Part shown: positions 26,982 to 35,336 of the stretch, one piece after another
Position numbering within the stretch: the stretch's first letter is position 1
How the letters are laid out: each line of letters starts with the position of its first letter
Assembly (NCBI RefSeq): GCF_001544475.1
Contig: NZ_FCNW02000007.1
Coordinates: 118,784-182,783, forward strand
From: Caballeronia humi
Lineage (GTDB): Bacteria; Pseudomonadota; Gammaproteobacteria; Burkholderiales; Burkholderiaceae
Length of the DNA: 64,000 nucleotides
Direction: 5' to 3'
Notes under the pieces: model-generated
The model's database searches: none
Seen by the model: the letters and a program-made list of their open reading frames with translations, nothing else
What the model was told of the DNA's origin: nothing
Made by a program: the position numbers and the translations under genes

Positions 26982-29171
26982 ATGCAGACTTCTTCCGTCG
27001 CCAGCCGTCTGGCGTTTGTGCGCGCCACACGCCGTACTCCGTCGCTTCTCAGTGCCGCGCTCATGGCGAGCGTGGGCATTTCGCTCTCGACGCTCTCATC
27101 CGCCGGCTGGGCGCAAGACGCCGCCGCCGCAACGACCGCCGATTCGACGACGCTGCCCGCCGTGAGCGTCACGGCATCGCGCGAGAGCGCCGTCGTGCCG
27201 ACCGACACGGTCAACGCCGGCGCGCTGGGCTCGCGCAAACAGGTCGATACGCCGTTTTCGACGGTCGTCGTGTCGAGCGAAGAGGGCGAGGACATGTTCG
27301 CGACGACCGCCAACGACCTCTTCAAATACGACCCGGCGGTGTCGAACATCAGCAACAACGCGATCGCCGAGAACGCGATGTTCACCGTGCGCGGCATCCC
27401 GATCGATACGCTGAACGGCATCAAGGTCGACGGCCAGAGCTTCCCCTCGTGGGACACGGACCTGTCGCTCGAACCGTTCGAGCAGGTGCAATTGTTGAAG
27501 GGCCTGTCGGGCTTCATGTACGGCTTCGGCGCGCCGGGCGGCATCGTGAACTACGTGCTCAAGCGCCCCACCGACGACCCGTATCGCAGCGTCTCGATCG
27601 GCTATCAGTCGGCGGGCGTGTTCAGCGAGAAGATCGACGTGGGCGGGCGCGTCGGCACCGACAAGCGCTTCGGCTATCGCGTGAACCTCGTGAACGAAGA
27701 GGGCAACACGGCCGAGGCGAACGGTCATCTGCGTCGTCAGGTGGCATCGGGTGCGTTCGACTTCCGCATCACGCCGGACCTCGTGCTTTCCGCCGATGCG
27801 TTCTATCAGAAGCGCAAGACCAACGGCACGCTGTTCGGCCTGCTGTTCGGCTCGGGCCTCGGCATTCCCGATGCGAGCCAGGTCACGCACCAGTTGACGC
27901 AACCGCAGAACTGGTACGAGACCGAGATGGCGTCGTTCGGCGCGGGCCTCGACTATCGCCTGAGCGAGAACTGGCACGCGAGCCTGAAGTATCGTTTCGC
28001 GAAGGAAAACCGCTACAACTCGGACAGCCTACTGTACGTGTTCGATAGTGCCGGCAACTACTCGAACACGCTGTACGCGGCACTCACGCGCTACTTCTAC
28101 CAGAACGTCGACGCGATGGTGCAGGGCCAGTTCTCGACGGGCAGTATCAAGCACGATGTCGTGTTCGGCGCGGGCTATCAGGCGCAGGTCAGCGAGTACG
28201 ACAACAGCGAAGGCTGGAACGTCGGCTATCCGCTCGGCGAGAGCAACATCTACGGCAGCACGCTGCTGACGAACGATGCCGTGCACATCGGCGGGAACCT
28301 GTATCGCCAGTCGCTCACGACGCAGACCGCCGTCTATGCCAGCGACACCCTGCAGTTCAGCTCGCGCTGGTCCGCGCTGCTCGGCTTGCGCTACACGCAG
28401 TATCGCCAGCACACCTACGATCCGACGGGCGCGGTAGCGTCGCAATACGATGCCAATCCGGTCACGCCGACCGTCGCGCTGATGTTCAAGACCGACCCGT
28501 ATTCGACGGTCTACGCGAGCTATGTGGAGTCGCTGGAGCAGGGCGGGTCGGCGTCGAACACGAACGTCAACTTCCCGGCGCAGTTCGGGCCGCTGAAGAG
28601 CAAGCAGTATGAAGTGGGCTTCAAGACCGATCGTCAGAAATGGGGCGCCAATATTGCGCTGTTCCGCGTCGATCAGGGCTATAACTACACGAACTCGCAG
28701 AACGTATACGTGCAAAGCGGCACGAAGCGCTACACCGGTCTCGATGCAAGCGGCTGGGTTCAACTGGCGAGCGACTGGCGTCTGCTCGGCGGCGTGATGT
28801 GGCTCAACACGAAGGCAGTCGATGTCGACGATCCGACGATCGAAGGCAACCGTGTCTACGGCGCGCCGCGCTTTACCGCAACGGGCCGGGTGGAGTACAA
28901 CCCGTCGTATCTGCGTTCGCTGACGGTGGCGCTGGGCGGGAAGTACGTCGGCAACATGGCCGTCGATGCCGCGAATACGCAGTACGTGCCGGGCTATGTG
29001 ATCTATGACTTGAGCGGTCGCTATGACACGCGGATCGCGGGCAAGGACGTGACGCTGCGCGCGGGTATCAACAACCTGCTGAATCGTCGCTACTGGACGA
29101 CGGCGTGGGGCTACTACGTGGTGCCGTCGGCGACGCGGACGGCGGTGGCGAGCGCTACGCTGCAGTTCTGA
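26982..29171 (+). CDS. TonB-dependent receptor (siderophore-type)
   Basis: 729 residues from ATG 26982; an ATG at 26925 is possible. Signal peptide to about residue 37 (SAGWAQD), then a TonB-box-like LPAVSVTAS, the plug domain (AMFTVRGIPIDTLNGIKVDG, LLKGLSGFMYGFGAPGGIVN) and a 22-strand barrel ending in TAVASATLQF with a terminal Phe. The pattern is that of ferric siderophore receptors. No siderophore synthesis genes are nearby, so a xenosiderophore is likely. A possible Fur box precedes it. Confidence 0.92.
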   Translation: MQTSSVASRLAFVRATRRTPSLLSAALMASVGISLSTLSSAGWAQDAAAATTADSTTLPAVSVTASRESAVVPTDTVNAGALGSRKQVDTPFSTVVVSSEEGEDMFATTANDLFKYDPAVSNISNNAIAENAMFTVRGIPIDTLNGIKVDGQSFPSWDTDLSLEPFEQVQLLKGLSGFMYGFGAPGGIVNYVLKRPTDDPYRSVSIGYQSAGVFSEKIDVGGRVGTDKRFGYRVNLVNEEGNTAEANGHLRRQVASGAFDFRITPDLVLSADAFYQKRKTNGTLFGLLFGSGLGIPDASQVTHQLTQPQNWYETEMASFGAGLDYRLSENWHASLKYRFAKENRYNSDSLLYVFDSAGNYSNTLYAALTRYFYQNVDAMVQGQFSTGSIKHDVVFGAGYQAQVSEYDNSEGWNVGYPLGESNIYGSTLLTNDAVHIGGNLYRQSLTTQTAVYASDTLQFSSRWSALLGLRYTQYRQHTYDPTGAVASQYDANPVTPTVALMFKTDPYSTVYASYVESLEQGGSASNTNVNFPAQFGPLKSKQYEVGFKTDRQKWGANIALFRVDQGYNYTNSQNVYVQSGTKRYTGLDASGWVQLASDWRLLGGVMWLNTKAVDVDDPTIEGNRVYGAPRFTATGRVEYNPSYLRSLTVALGGKYVGNMAVDAANTQYVPGYVIYDLSGRYDTRIAGKDVTLRAGINNLLNRRYWTTAWGYYVVPSATRTAVASATLQF

Positions 29172-29190
29172 AAATGATCGTGTGACAAAG

Positions 29191-29212
29191 GCGTGCGGGC
29201 CTGCTCGCACGC
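29191..29212 (+). terminator. Hairpin between convergent genes
   Basis: A 7-bp stem (GCGTGCG / CGCACGC) with an 8-base loop, 20 bases after the receptor stop, followed by TTGTTC. Confidence 0.5.
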
Positions 29213-29216
29213 TTGT

Positions 29217-30599
29217 TCATCGACACCGCTCCAACGCCTTCACAAACCGCTCGTCCCCGAGATAAGCGACATTGAACCGGCACCACTTCGAAGTGCCATC
29301 CGCATGCGCGGAGAAGATGGTCCCCGGTGCCAGAATCACGTTGTGCTCCAGCATCTTTCTCGCGAGTTCGATCGAATCGTCGTGCCCGGGCAGCGCAGCC
29401 CAAAGATAAAGACTTTGCTCGCTGACCTTATAGATCTCCGCTCCCAGCTTGCCGAGCGCGACAACGCCCGCCGCCGTCGCACGCCTGAGCCGCTCCTGCA
29501 ACCGATTCGTATGGCGCAGGAAATGCCCGTCGCTGACGATGGCATCGAGCGTGCGTTCGCAATACTCCGAACTGCTCACGTGAATCAGCATCTTCACATC
29601 GGCGAGATCGCTTGCGAGATGCGCATCGCACGCGAGGAATCCCACTCGTAGCGCCGCGGAAACCGACTTCGAAAAGCTCCCGATATAGATCGTGCGCCGC
29701 AACTGATCGAGCGCGGAAATCCGCATGGCCGAGCGCGGCTTGAGATCAGCGAGTGCATCGTTCTCGACGACGATCAGGTCGTGCGCCTCCGCCAGTTGCA
29801 GGATGCGATGCGCCTTGGCGGCGCTGGTATCGGTGGCGGTGGGATTGTGTCCGACCGATTGCGTGAAAAAAAGCTTCGGCCGATGCGTTTTGAGCTTTTC
29901 CTCCAGCACAGCGATATCGGGCCCGTCGATCCCGCGCGGCACGCCGACGATATTCGCCCCGCTCAGCTTGAGCTTGCCGAAGAGCGCGTAATACCCCGGA
30001 TCGTCGACGAGCACGGCATCGCCCGGCCGCACGAAATAGCGGACGACCATGTCCATCGCCTGATTGGCGCCGTGCGTCATCACGATCTGTTGCGGCGCCG
30101 CTTCGATCTCGTAGCCCGCAAGCTTTTGCTGCAGATGCTGCCGCAACGGCAGATACCCGAAGCGGCTCCCATAGCGAAACAGCGATGCGACCCCCGTACG
30201 CACCACGCGCTGATGAAAGTGGTCGAGCCGCGTCTCTTCGAGCCATTCGACCGGTGGAAATCCTTCGCCGAGATTCAGCACACCGGGCTTGCTCTGCAAC
30301 TGCTCGCGCATCAGCCAGACAGAATCCATCGCGCGATCGAGCGTGCGCGTGTCCTCGTCGTGCTGCGGCGCCTTGCCCGCGCTCGCGACGAAAAATCCCG
30401 CGCCGCGACGCGGCTCGATCAGGCCGTTCGCCGCCAGCGCATCGAATGCGCTGATGACGGTGTTTTTCGAGCAGCCATTCGCCTCAGCATATTCCCTAAT
30501 GGAGGGCAGCTTGTCGCCGGCGCGCAAGAGGCCTTCGGCGATCTGTCTGCTCAAATTGTCCGCCAGCACGCCAGACAGGCTCTTCCTCTCGCCGCGCAT
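29217..30599 (-). CDS. MocR-type regulator (GntR HTH fused to PLP aminotransferase fold)
   Basis: 460 residues from ATG 30599, with GGGAGG upstream. The GntR winged helix is at residues 10-75 (DKLPSIREYAEANGCSKNTV), then a linker and a full class I aminotransferase domain with GANQAMDMVVRYF, VDDPGYYAL, HNPTATDTS and the PLP lysine in IYIGSFSKSVSAALRVGF. Such proteins bind PLP and usually sense amino compounds. It is divergent from mvaA, with direct and inverted repeats between, so the mevalonate operon is its likely target, which would be unusual for this family. Confidence 0.9.
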   Translation of the reverse strand: MRGERKSLSGVLADNLSRQIAEGLLRAGDKLPSIREYAEANGCSKNTVISAFDALAANGLIEPRRGAGFFVASAGKAPQHDEDTRTLDRAMDSVWLMREQLQSKPGVLNLGEGFPPVEWLEETRLDHFHQRVVRTGVASLFRYGSRFGYLPLRQHLQQKLAGYEIEAAPQQIVMTHGANQAMDMVVRYFVRPGDAVLVDDPGYYALFGKLKLSGANIVGVPRGIDGPDIAVLEEKLKTHRPKLFFTQSVGHNPTATDTSAAKAHRILQLAEAHDLIVVENDALADLKPRSAMRISALDQLRRTIYIGSFSKSVSAALRVGFLACDAHLASDLADVKMLIHVSSSEYCERTLDAIVSDGHFLRHTNRLQERLRRATAAGVVALGKLGAEIYKVSEQSLYLWAALPGHDDSIELARKMLEHNVILAPGTIFSAHADGTSKWCRFNVAYLGDERFVKALERCR

Positions 30600-30635
30600 G
30601 ATCTCGAATCCTCCCGATGAACGTGTCACTGTTTT

Positions 30636-30688
30636 GGGTACAGTACGTAGACTGTCTTCCTGAATTGTACCTTTCAAGTGGGTACAGT
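30636..30688. promoter_or_regulatory. Repeat cluster, candidate MocR operator
   Basis: GGGTACAGT occurs at 30636-30644 and again at 30680-30688 in the same orientation, 44 bases apart. The first copy also forms ACAGT-6-ACTGT, and GTACC at 30667 pairs with the second copy (GTACC-9-GGTAC). Mixed direct and inverted repeats are typical of MocR sites. Confidence 0.55.
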
Positions 30689-30693
30689 CAGCC

Positions 30694-30699
30694 TATTAT
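30694..30699 (+). promoter_or_regulatory. Candidate -10 box of the mvaAB operon
   Basis: TATTAT lies 6 bases after the second GGGTACAGT copy. The -35 region is poor (TTTCAA), as expected for an activator-dependent promoter. Confidence 0.4.
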
Positions 30700-30765
30700 T
30701 CGCTCAACCGCCGAGTGCCCGCAAGTCCCGCCGGCACGGCGCCCAAAATCAGGAGAGGAAGACAC

Positions 30766-32049
30766 ATGATCGATTCGAAGCTGCCGAACTTCCGGGCGAT
30801 GTCGCCTGCGGAACGACTCGGGCACATCGCGCGCGCCGTCGAACTGGACGATGCCGAACATGCGCTGCTGGCGAAGCCCGGCGCGCTATCGCTCGAGACG
30901 GCGAACGGCATGATCGAGAACGTGATCGGTACGTTCGAATTGCCGATGGCTGTCGCCGGCTACTTTCAGATCAACGGCCGCGACGTGCTCGTGCCGATGG
31001 CGGTCGAAGAGCCGTCGATCGTCGCGGCGGCGTCGTATATGGCGAAGCTGTCGCGGGAGGCCGGCGGCTTTCGCACATCGAGCACCGGCCCGCTGATGCG
31101 CGCGCAGGTGCAGGTGATCGGCGTGACGGACCCGTACGGCGCGCGCCTGTCGATCCTCAAGCATCGCGATGAACTCGTCGAACTCGCGAACGCCCGCGAC
31201 AAGGTGCTGATCGGGCTCGGGGGCGGCTGCCGCGACATCGAAGTGCACGTGTTTCCCGACACACCGCGTGGCGCGATGGTGGTCGCGCATCTGATCGTCG
31301 ACGTGCGCGACGCGATGGGCGCGAACACGGTCAACACGATGGCGGAGTCGGTGGCGGGACGCATCGAGGAAATCACGGGCGGCAAGGTGCGGCTGCGCAT
31401 CCTGTCGAATCTCGCCGACTTGCGCCTTGCGCGCGCCCAGGTCCGCTATTCGGCCGAGACACTGAAGACGAAAGAGTATTCGGGCGAAGACGTGATTGCG
31501 GGCGTCGTCGATGCGTGCCTCTTCGCGGCGATCGATCCGTATCGCGCGGCGACGCACAACAAGGGCATCATGAACGGCATCGATCCCGTGATCGTCGCGA
31601 CGGGCAACGACTGGCGCGCGGTCGAGGCGGGTGCGCATGCATACGCGAGCCGCAATGGGCGCTACACGTCGCTCACGACGTGGGAAGTGGCGAACAACGG
31701 CGACCTCGTCGGCACGATCGAGATGCCGATGCCGGTCGGACTCGTCGGCGGCGCGACCAAGACGCATCCGCTCGCGCGCCTCGCACTGAAGATCATGGAC
31801 GTGAAGTCGGCGCAGGCGCTCGGCGAGATCGCGGTTGCAGTCGGGCTCGCGCAGAACATGGGCGCGTTGCGCGCGCTCTCGACCGAAGGCATCCAGCGCG
31901 GCCACATGGCGCTGCACGCGCGCAACATCGCGCTCGCGGCGGGCGCGACGGGCGGCGACGTCGACTGGGTCGTCAGGAAGATGGTGGCCGCGAAGAACGT
32001 GAGCGTCGACTATGGCATGAGCCTGCTGCAGGGGCCGCGCGATGCGTGA
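30766..32049 (+). CDS. mvaA: Hydroxymethylglutaryl-CoA reductase, degradative (class II)
   Basis: 427 residues from ATG 30766, preceded by AGGAGAGGAAG. In the degradative direction it oxidises mevalonate to HMG-CoA with NAD and CoA. Class II signatures are present: [20 protein letters not shown] (catalytic Glu), [25 protein letters not shown] (catalytic Lys and Asp) and [12 protein letters not shown] (catalytic His). Length matches the Pseudomonas mevalonii enzyme. Its end overlaps mvaB by 8 bases. Bacteria of this group make isoprenoids by the MEP route, so the role is growth on mevalonate. Confidence 0.94.
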   Translation: MIDSKLPNFRAMSPAERLGHIARAVELDDAEHALLAKPGALSLETANGMIENVIGTFELPMAVAGYFQINGRDVLVPMAVEEPSIVAAASYMAKLSREAGGFRTSSTGPLMRAQVQVIGVTDPYGARLSILKHRDELVELANARDKVLIGLGGGCRDIEVHVFPDTPRGAMVVAHLIVDVRDAMGANTVNTMAESVAGRIEEITGGKVRLRILSNLADLRLARAQVRYSAETLKTKEYSGEDVIAGVVDACLFAAIDPYRAATHNKGIMNGIDPVIVATGNDWRAVEAGAHAYASRNGRYTSLTTWEVANNGDLVGTIEMPMPVGLVGGATKTHPLARLALKIMDVKSAQALGEIAVAVGLAQNMGALRALSTEGIQRGHMALHARNIALAAGATGGDVDWVVRKMVAAKNVSVDYGMSLLQGPRDA

Positions 32050-32977
32050 TGCCGCGTTGATGCCTGCGCGCGTGTGCATCGTCGAAGTCGGTCCGCGCGA
32101 TGGCTTGCAGAACGAGCCGTCGCCAGTATCGGCCGAGGTGAAGGTCGGCTTGATCGAGCGCCTGATCGATGCGGGCGTCACGTATGTCGAGGCCGCTTCG
32201 TTCGACTCACCGAAGTGGGTGCCGCAGATGGCCGACGGCGCCGATGTGCTCGCGCGCATCGGTCGCCGCGAAGGCGTGACGCTCGCCGCGCTCGTGCCCA
32301 ACATGAAGGGACTCGAAGCGGCGCTGCAAGCGGGCGTCGAAGAGGTAGCGGTGTTCGCGGCAGCATCGGAGACGTTCTCGCAGAAGAACATCAATTGCTC
32401 GATCGATGAAAGCCTCGCGCGCTTTGCGCCGGTGATCGCGGCGGCGCGCGAAGCGGACGTGCGGGTGCGCGGCTACGTGTCGTGCGTGCTCGGCTGTCCG
32501 TTCGAAGGCGCGATCGATCCGCATGCGGTCGCGCGCGTCGCGCGGCGTCTCTTCGAGATGGGATGCTACGAGATCAGCCTCGGCGACACGATCGGCGCGG
32601 GCACGCCGCACAAGACAAAAGCGCTGATCGATGCGTGCATGGAAAGCATTCCAGTGACAGCGCTGGCTGGGCATTTCCACGATACGTGGGGCATGGCGAT
32701 TGCCAATGTGGCCGCGGCGCTCGCACGCGGTGTCGCGACGTTCGACAGCTCGGTTTCCGGCATCGGCGGCTGTCCGTATTCGCCGGGGGCGACGGGCAAC
32801 GTCGCGACGGAGGACGTCGTCTACCTGTGCGAGGGGATGGGTATCGAAACCGGCATCGATCTGTACAAGCTCGCCGATGCCGGCGCGTTCATTTCGCAGG
32901 CGTTAAAGCGCGAGACGTCGTCGCGTGTCGCGCGTGCGATCGAAGGAAAGCGCCATCGTGAGACGTGCGGTACTTGA
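32042..32977 (+). CDS. mvaB: Hydroxymethylglutaryl-CoA lyase
   Basis: 311 residues. It cleaves HMG-CoA to acetoacetate and acetyl-CoA, completing mevalonate breakdown. TIM-barrel lyase with [11 protein letters not shown] at the N-terminus, [10 protein letters not shown] for metal binding and the HMGL signature [20 protein letters not shown] containing the catalytic Cys. It overlaps mvaA by 8 bases and is followed 52 bases later by the two transporter genes. Confidence 0.94.
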   Translation: MRDAALMPARVCIVEVGPRDGLQNEPSPVSAEVKVGLIERLIDAGVTYVEAASFDSPKWVPQMADGADVLARIGRREGVTLAALVPNMKGLEAALQAGVEEVAVFAAASETFSQKNINCSIDESLARFAPVIAAAREADVRVRGYVSCVLGCPFEGAIDPHAVARVARRLFEMGCYEISLGDTIGAGTPHKTKALIDACMESIPVTALAGHFHDTWGMAIANVAAALARGVATFDSSVSGIGGCPYSPGATGNVATEDVVYLCEGMGIETGIDLYKLADAGAFISQALKRETSSRVARAIEGKRHRETCGT

Positions 32978-33029
32978 AGACAAAAGCCCGCGTCTTCGCG
33001 GGCACCGATAACTCCACAAGGAGGAGACG

Positions 33030-33509
33030 ATGGAACAGCGCAGGGTCAGGCAAGACGGCTATCAGCTCGTCGAGATATGGGGCGATACCGTCGATACGCG
33101 GCATCTCGCGTGGTCGGTCGCGATCGGCATCGTGGTGAGCCTTGGGGCGTTTTTCGTGGCGAGCCGCGTGCTCGCGGCATACGTCCACGATCCGGCGATG
33201 GCGCGCGCCTACGCGATGCTCGTCGGCCTCGGCGGCTGCCTTGTCGCGGGCGTCATCTGCGCGAGGCTTTTCAAGCCGAAACGCGAGGTGATAGAGGAAG
33301 CGATCGGCACGGGCGGACGCGAGGAAGTACTGGCGCAACTCGCGGCGGAAGCGGGCGGCCTGGGGCGCGTGGCGGACCTGCCGCCTGCGGTTGTAGCCGA
33401 GATGAAGGAACTCGGCCTGTACGACCTCTTCGCCGATTACGAAAAACACGACGTGGCGCCCGATACGAAAACGCCCGTTCTTCACGCCAGCCGCGAAGGA
33501 GTGATCTGA
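33030..33509 (+). CDS. Small membrane protein, probable accessory subunit of the adjacent permease
   Basis: 159 residues with a strong AAGGAGGAG site. Two hydrophobic helices (about residues 27-47 and 60-81) are followed by a soluble tail of some 75 residues. Its stop overlaps the start of the permease by one base (TGATG), so translation is coupled. Its place resembles the small TctB-type subunit of tripartite tricarboxylate transporters, though it is not obviously TctB. A role in mevalonate uptake is inferred from the operon. Confidence 0.75.
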   Translation: MEQRRVRQDGYQLVEIWGDTVDTRHLAWSVAIGIVVSLGAFFVASRVLAAYVHDPAMARAYAMLVGLGGCLVAGVICARLFKPKREVIEEAIGTGGREEVLAQLAAEAGGLGRVADLPPAVVAEMKELGLYDLFADYEKHDVAPDTKTPVLHASREGVI

Positions 33510-34894
33510 TGGAACATCTGCTTTCGCAATTCATCGTCGCGCTCTCGATGGGTTTGATCGGCGCGATCGTCTTCTCGGGCATCGGCCTCATCTCGGGCAC
33601 CGACGAGACCACCACGCTCGCGCCGCTCACGTTGCTCGTGGTGCTGCTCGGCGTGCCGCCCGTCGGCGTGTTTTCGTTCTTCATGGCGGGCGCCGTGTCG
33701 AAGCACATGACGCACGCGATCCCGACCGCGCTGCTCGGCATTCCCGGCGACACACTTGCCACGCCGCTCCTTCAGCAAGCGACGATGCTGCGCAATCTCG
33801 GCGTGCCGCACATCGCGTTGCGCAAGATGATCTCCGGCGCGATCGTCGCGGCGTTCGTCGCGGTGCCGCTCGCCGTGCTCTTCGCCGTGCTGCTCGCGCC
33901 GTTCGGTCCGACGATCACTAAGGCCGCGTCGTGGGTCTTTCTCGCGGCGGCGCTTGCTATTGCGTACTTCTCGTCGGGACGCTGGGCGTCGGTGCTGCTG
34001 CTCGTGCCGTTCGTGCTGGTGATCGTCGGCTTGCAGGCGCTCACCGGCAAGTATGGCGTGAAGCTGAGCGTGAGCTACTTTCTCGGCATCGCAATCGGAC
34101 CGTTGATCGCCGACCTGTTCTCGATCCTCTCTCCCGCCGACCGTGCCCGTATGAAGCGCGAGCGCGTGCGCACGTTCTCGCTCGCCCCGGATGTGAAGAG
34201 CTGGAGCGGCTACTTTCCGAACCCGCTGAAGGTGCTCGACAAACAGCAGCGCGGCTGGGTCGCCGCGACTGCCGCGATCTCGAGCGCGACGTTCGTATTC
34301 AGCCCGGTCGCGATGACGGTCGTGCTCGGCGAGCTCGTCGGGTCGCGTGTGAAGCATGCGTATCACCGGCTCACCACCGTGATTTCCGCACGCAATGGCG
34401 TGACCGAAGCGACGTATATCGCCGAGGCGCTGATTCCGCTGATCGCGTTCGGCTTGCCGCTGAGCCCGGTGGCCGCCGGTCCCGCCGCGCCGTTGTTCAA
34501 CGCACCGCCGCGCTTCTTCGTCGATTCGGCGACCGGGCAGATCAACAACCTGCACACGCTGATGACGACCTGGGAGTTCCTCGGTTATGGTTTGCTCGCC
34601 GTCGTGCTGGCCGCGCTGATCGCGTACCCGCTGTCGATGCATTACGCGCATCGCGCCGCGTCGTTCGTCGCGCGCAAGCTGAGCCACGAAGCGATCATCG
34701 CGACGTTCGTCGGGCTGATCGTCGTGATCAGCGTGTGGGAAGGGCAACTGCTCGGCCTGCTGGTGATCCTGACGGTGGGCCTGCTCGGCGGCTTGCTGTC
34801 GCGCAACTTCGGGTTCAATACCGGCGTGCAGTTCATGGGCTACTACACGGCCGTGCTCAGCGTGCCTGCGTTGATCAAGGTGATTGGAGGGTGA
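33509..34894 (+). CDS. TctA-like large membrane permease, putative mevalonate transporter
   Basis: 461 residues with roughly 11-12 hydrophobic segments. The region THAIPTALLGIPGDTLATPL is reminiscent of the LLNIPG signature of TctA permeases, and an internal echo (EALIPLIAFGLPLSPVAAGP) fits the two-fold TctA repeat. No periplasmic TctC-type binding protein is encoded nearby. It sits last in mvaA-mvaB-small subunit-permease, so mevalonate is the best substrate guess. The remote similarity needs a profile search. Confidence 0.75.
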   Translation: MEHLLSQFIVALSMGLIGAIVFSGIGLISGTDETTTLAPLTLLVVLLGVPPVGVFSFFMAGAVSKHMTHAIPTALLGIPGDTLATPLLQQATMLRNLGVPHIALRKMISGAIVAAFVAVPLAVLFAVLLAPFGPTITKAASWVFLAAALAIAYFSSGRWASVLLLVPFVLVIVGLQALTGKYGVKLSVSYFLGIAIGPLIADLFSILSPADRARMKRERVRTFSLAPDVKSWSGYFPNPLKVLDKQQRGWVAATAAISSATFVFSPVAMTVVLGELVGSRVKHAYHRLTTVISARNGVTEATYIAEALIPLIAFGLPLSPVAAGPAAPLFNAPPRFFVDSATGQINNLHTLMTTWEFLGYGLLAVVLAALIAYPLSMHYAHRAASFVARKLSHEAIIATFVGLIVVISVWEGQLLGLLVILTVGLLGGLLSRNFGFNTGVQFMGYYTAVLSVPALIKVIGG

Positions 34895-34900
34895 AGCGCG

Positions 34901-34926
34901 GCTTGCGCTGCAGTCGTCGCGCAAGC
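34901..34926 (+). terminator. Hairpin at the end of the mevalonate operon
   Basis: An 8-bp stem (GCTTGCGC / GCGCAAGC) with a 10-base loop, 6 bases after the permease stop, without a T-run. Confidence 0.45.
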
Positions 34927-35023
34927 TGTGGACAAAAGATGCTCGAATATAACGGCCGTGCGATAACGAACATCACCGATCTTAAGTCTCAACTTTTGGA
35001 CTGCATCGGCCGTAAACAAGGGC

Positions 35024-35266
35024 ATGGAACACGACAACGACATGCCTGCGGGTGCCTACGAAATGGCGATTATCGATGCGGATATCCGGCACGTCCGCTC
35101 GGCCATGCTGCGCTCGCTCGGCGATCAATCCGGCAATCCCGCGCTCGGCGCCGAGTACTGGCGGCGCCGCCTGAATCAACTAATGAGCGTTCAGCACTTA
35201 TCGAGGGCGCATCTGCGGCAGGTGGATGCGCTGCTTGCCATTCTCGATTGCGGCGCCGGACGATGA
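35024..35266 (+). CDS. Small protein of unknown function
   Basis: 80 residues, soluble, charged and helical (ADIRHVRSAMLRSLGDQ, AEYWRRRLNQLMSVQHLSRAHL). An internal ATG at 35042 is an alternative start. No family was recognised. It lies between the mevalonate operon and the PBP gene on the same strand. Confidence 0.6.
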   Translation: MEHDNDMPAGAYEMAIIDADIRHVRSAMLRSLGDQSGNPALGAEYWRRRLNQLMSVQHLSRAHLRQVDALLAILDCGAGR

Positions 35267-35336
35267 ATCCATGAAGAACGGCTCGCGTGCGATCGTTTGG
35301 TAGCATGCAGCCTTTCTCAGTTGCCGGTATGCCAGT

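Noticed and set aside
30886..32394. 502-codon minus-strand frame opposite mvaA
   Set aside because: His/Arg-rich composition of a shadow frame; mvaA is certain from its catalytic motifs.
33077..33508. Extension of the permease frame upstream of 33509
   Set aside because: Out-of-frame reading of the 159-residue gene; the TGATG junction marks the true start.
33482..34924. 480-codon minus-strand frame opposite the TctA-like permease
   Set aside because: Arg/His/Gln-rich antisense artefact; the permease has hydrophobic periodicity and coupled translation.
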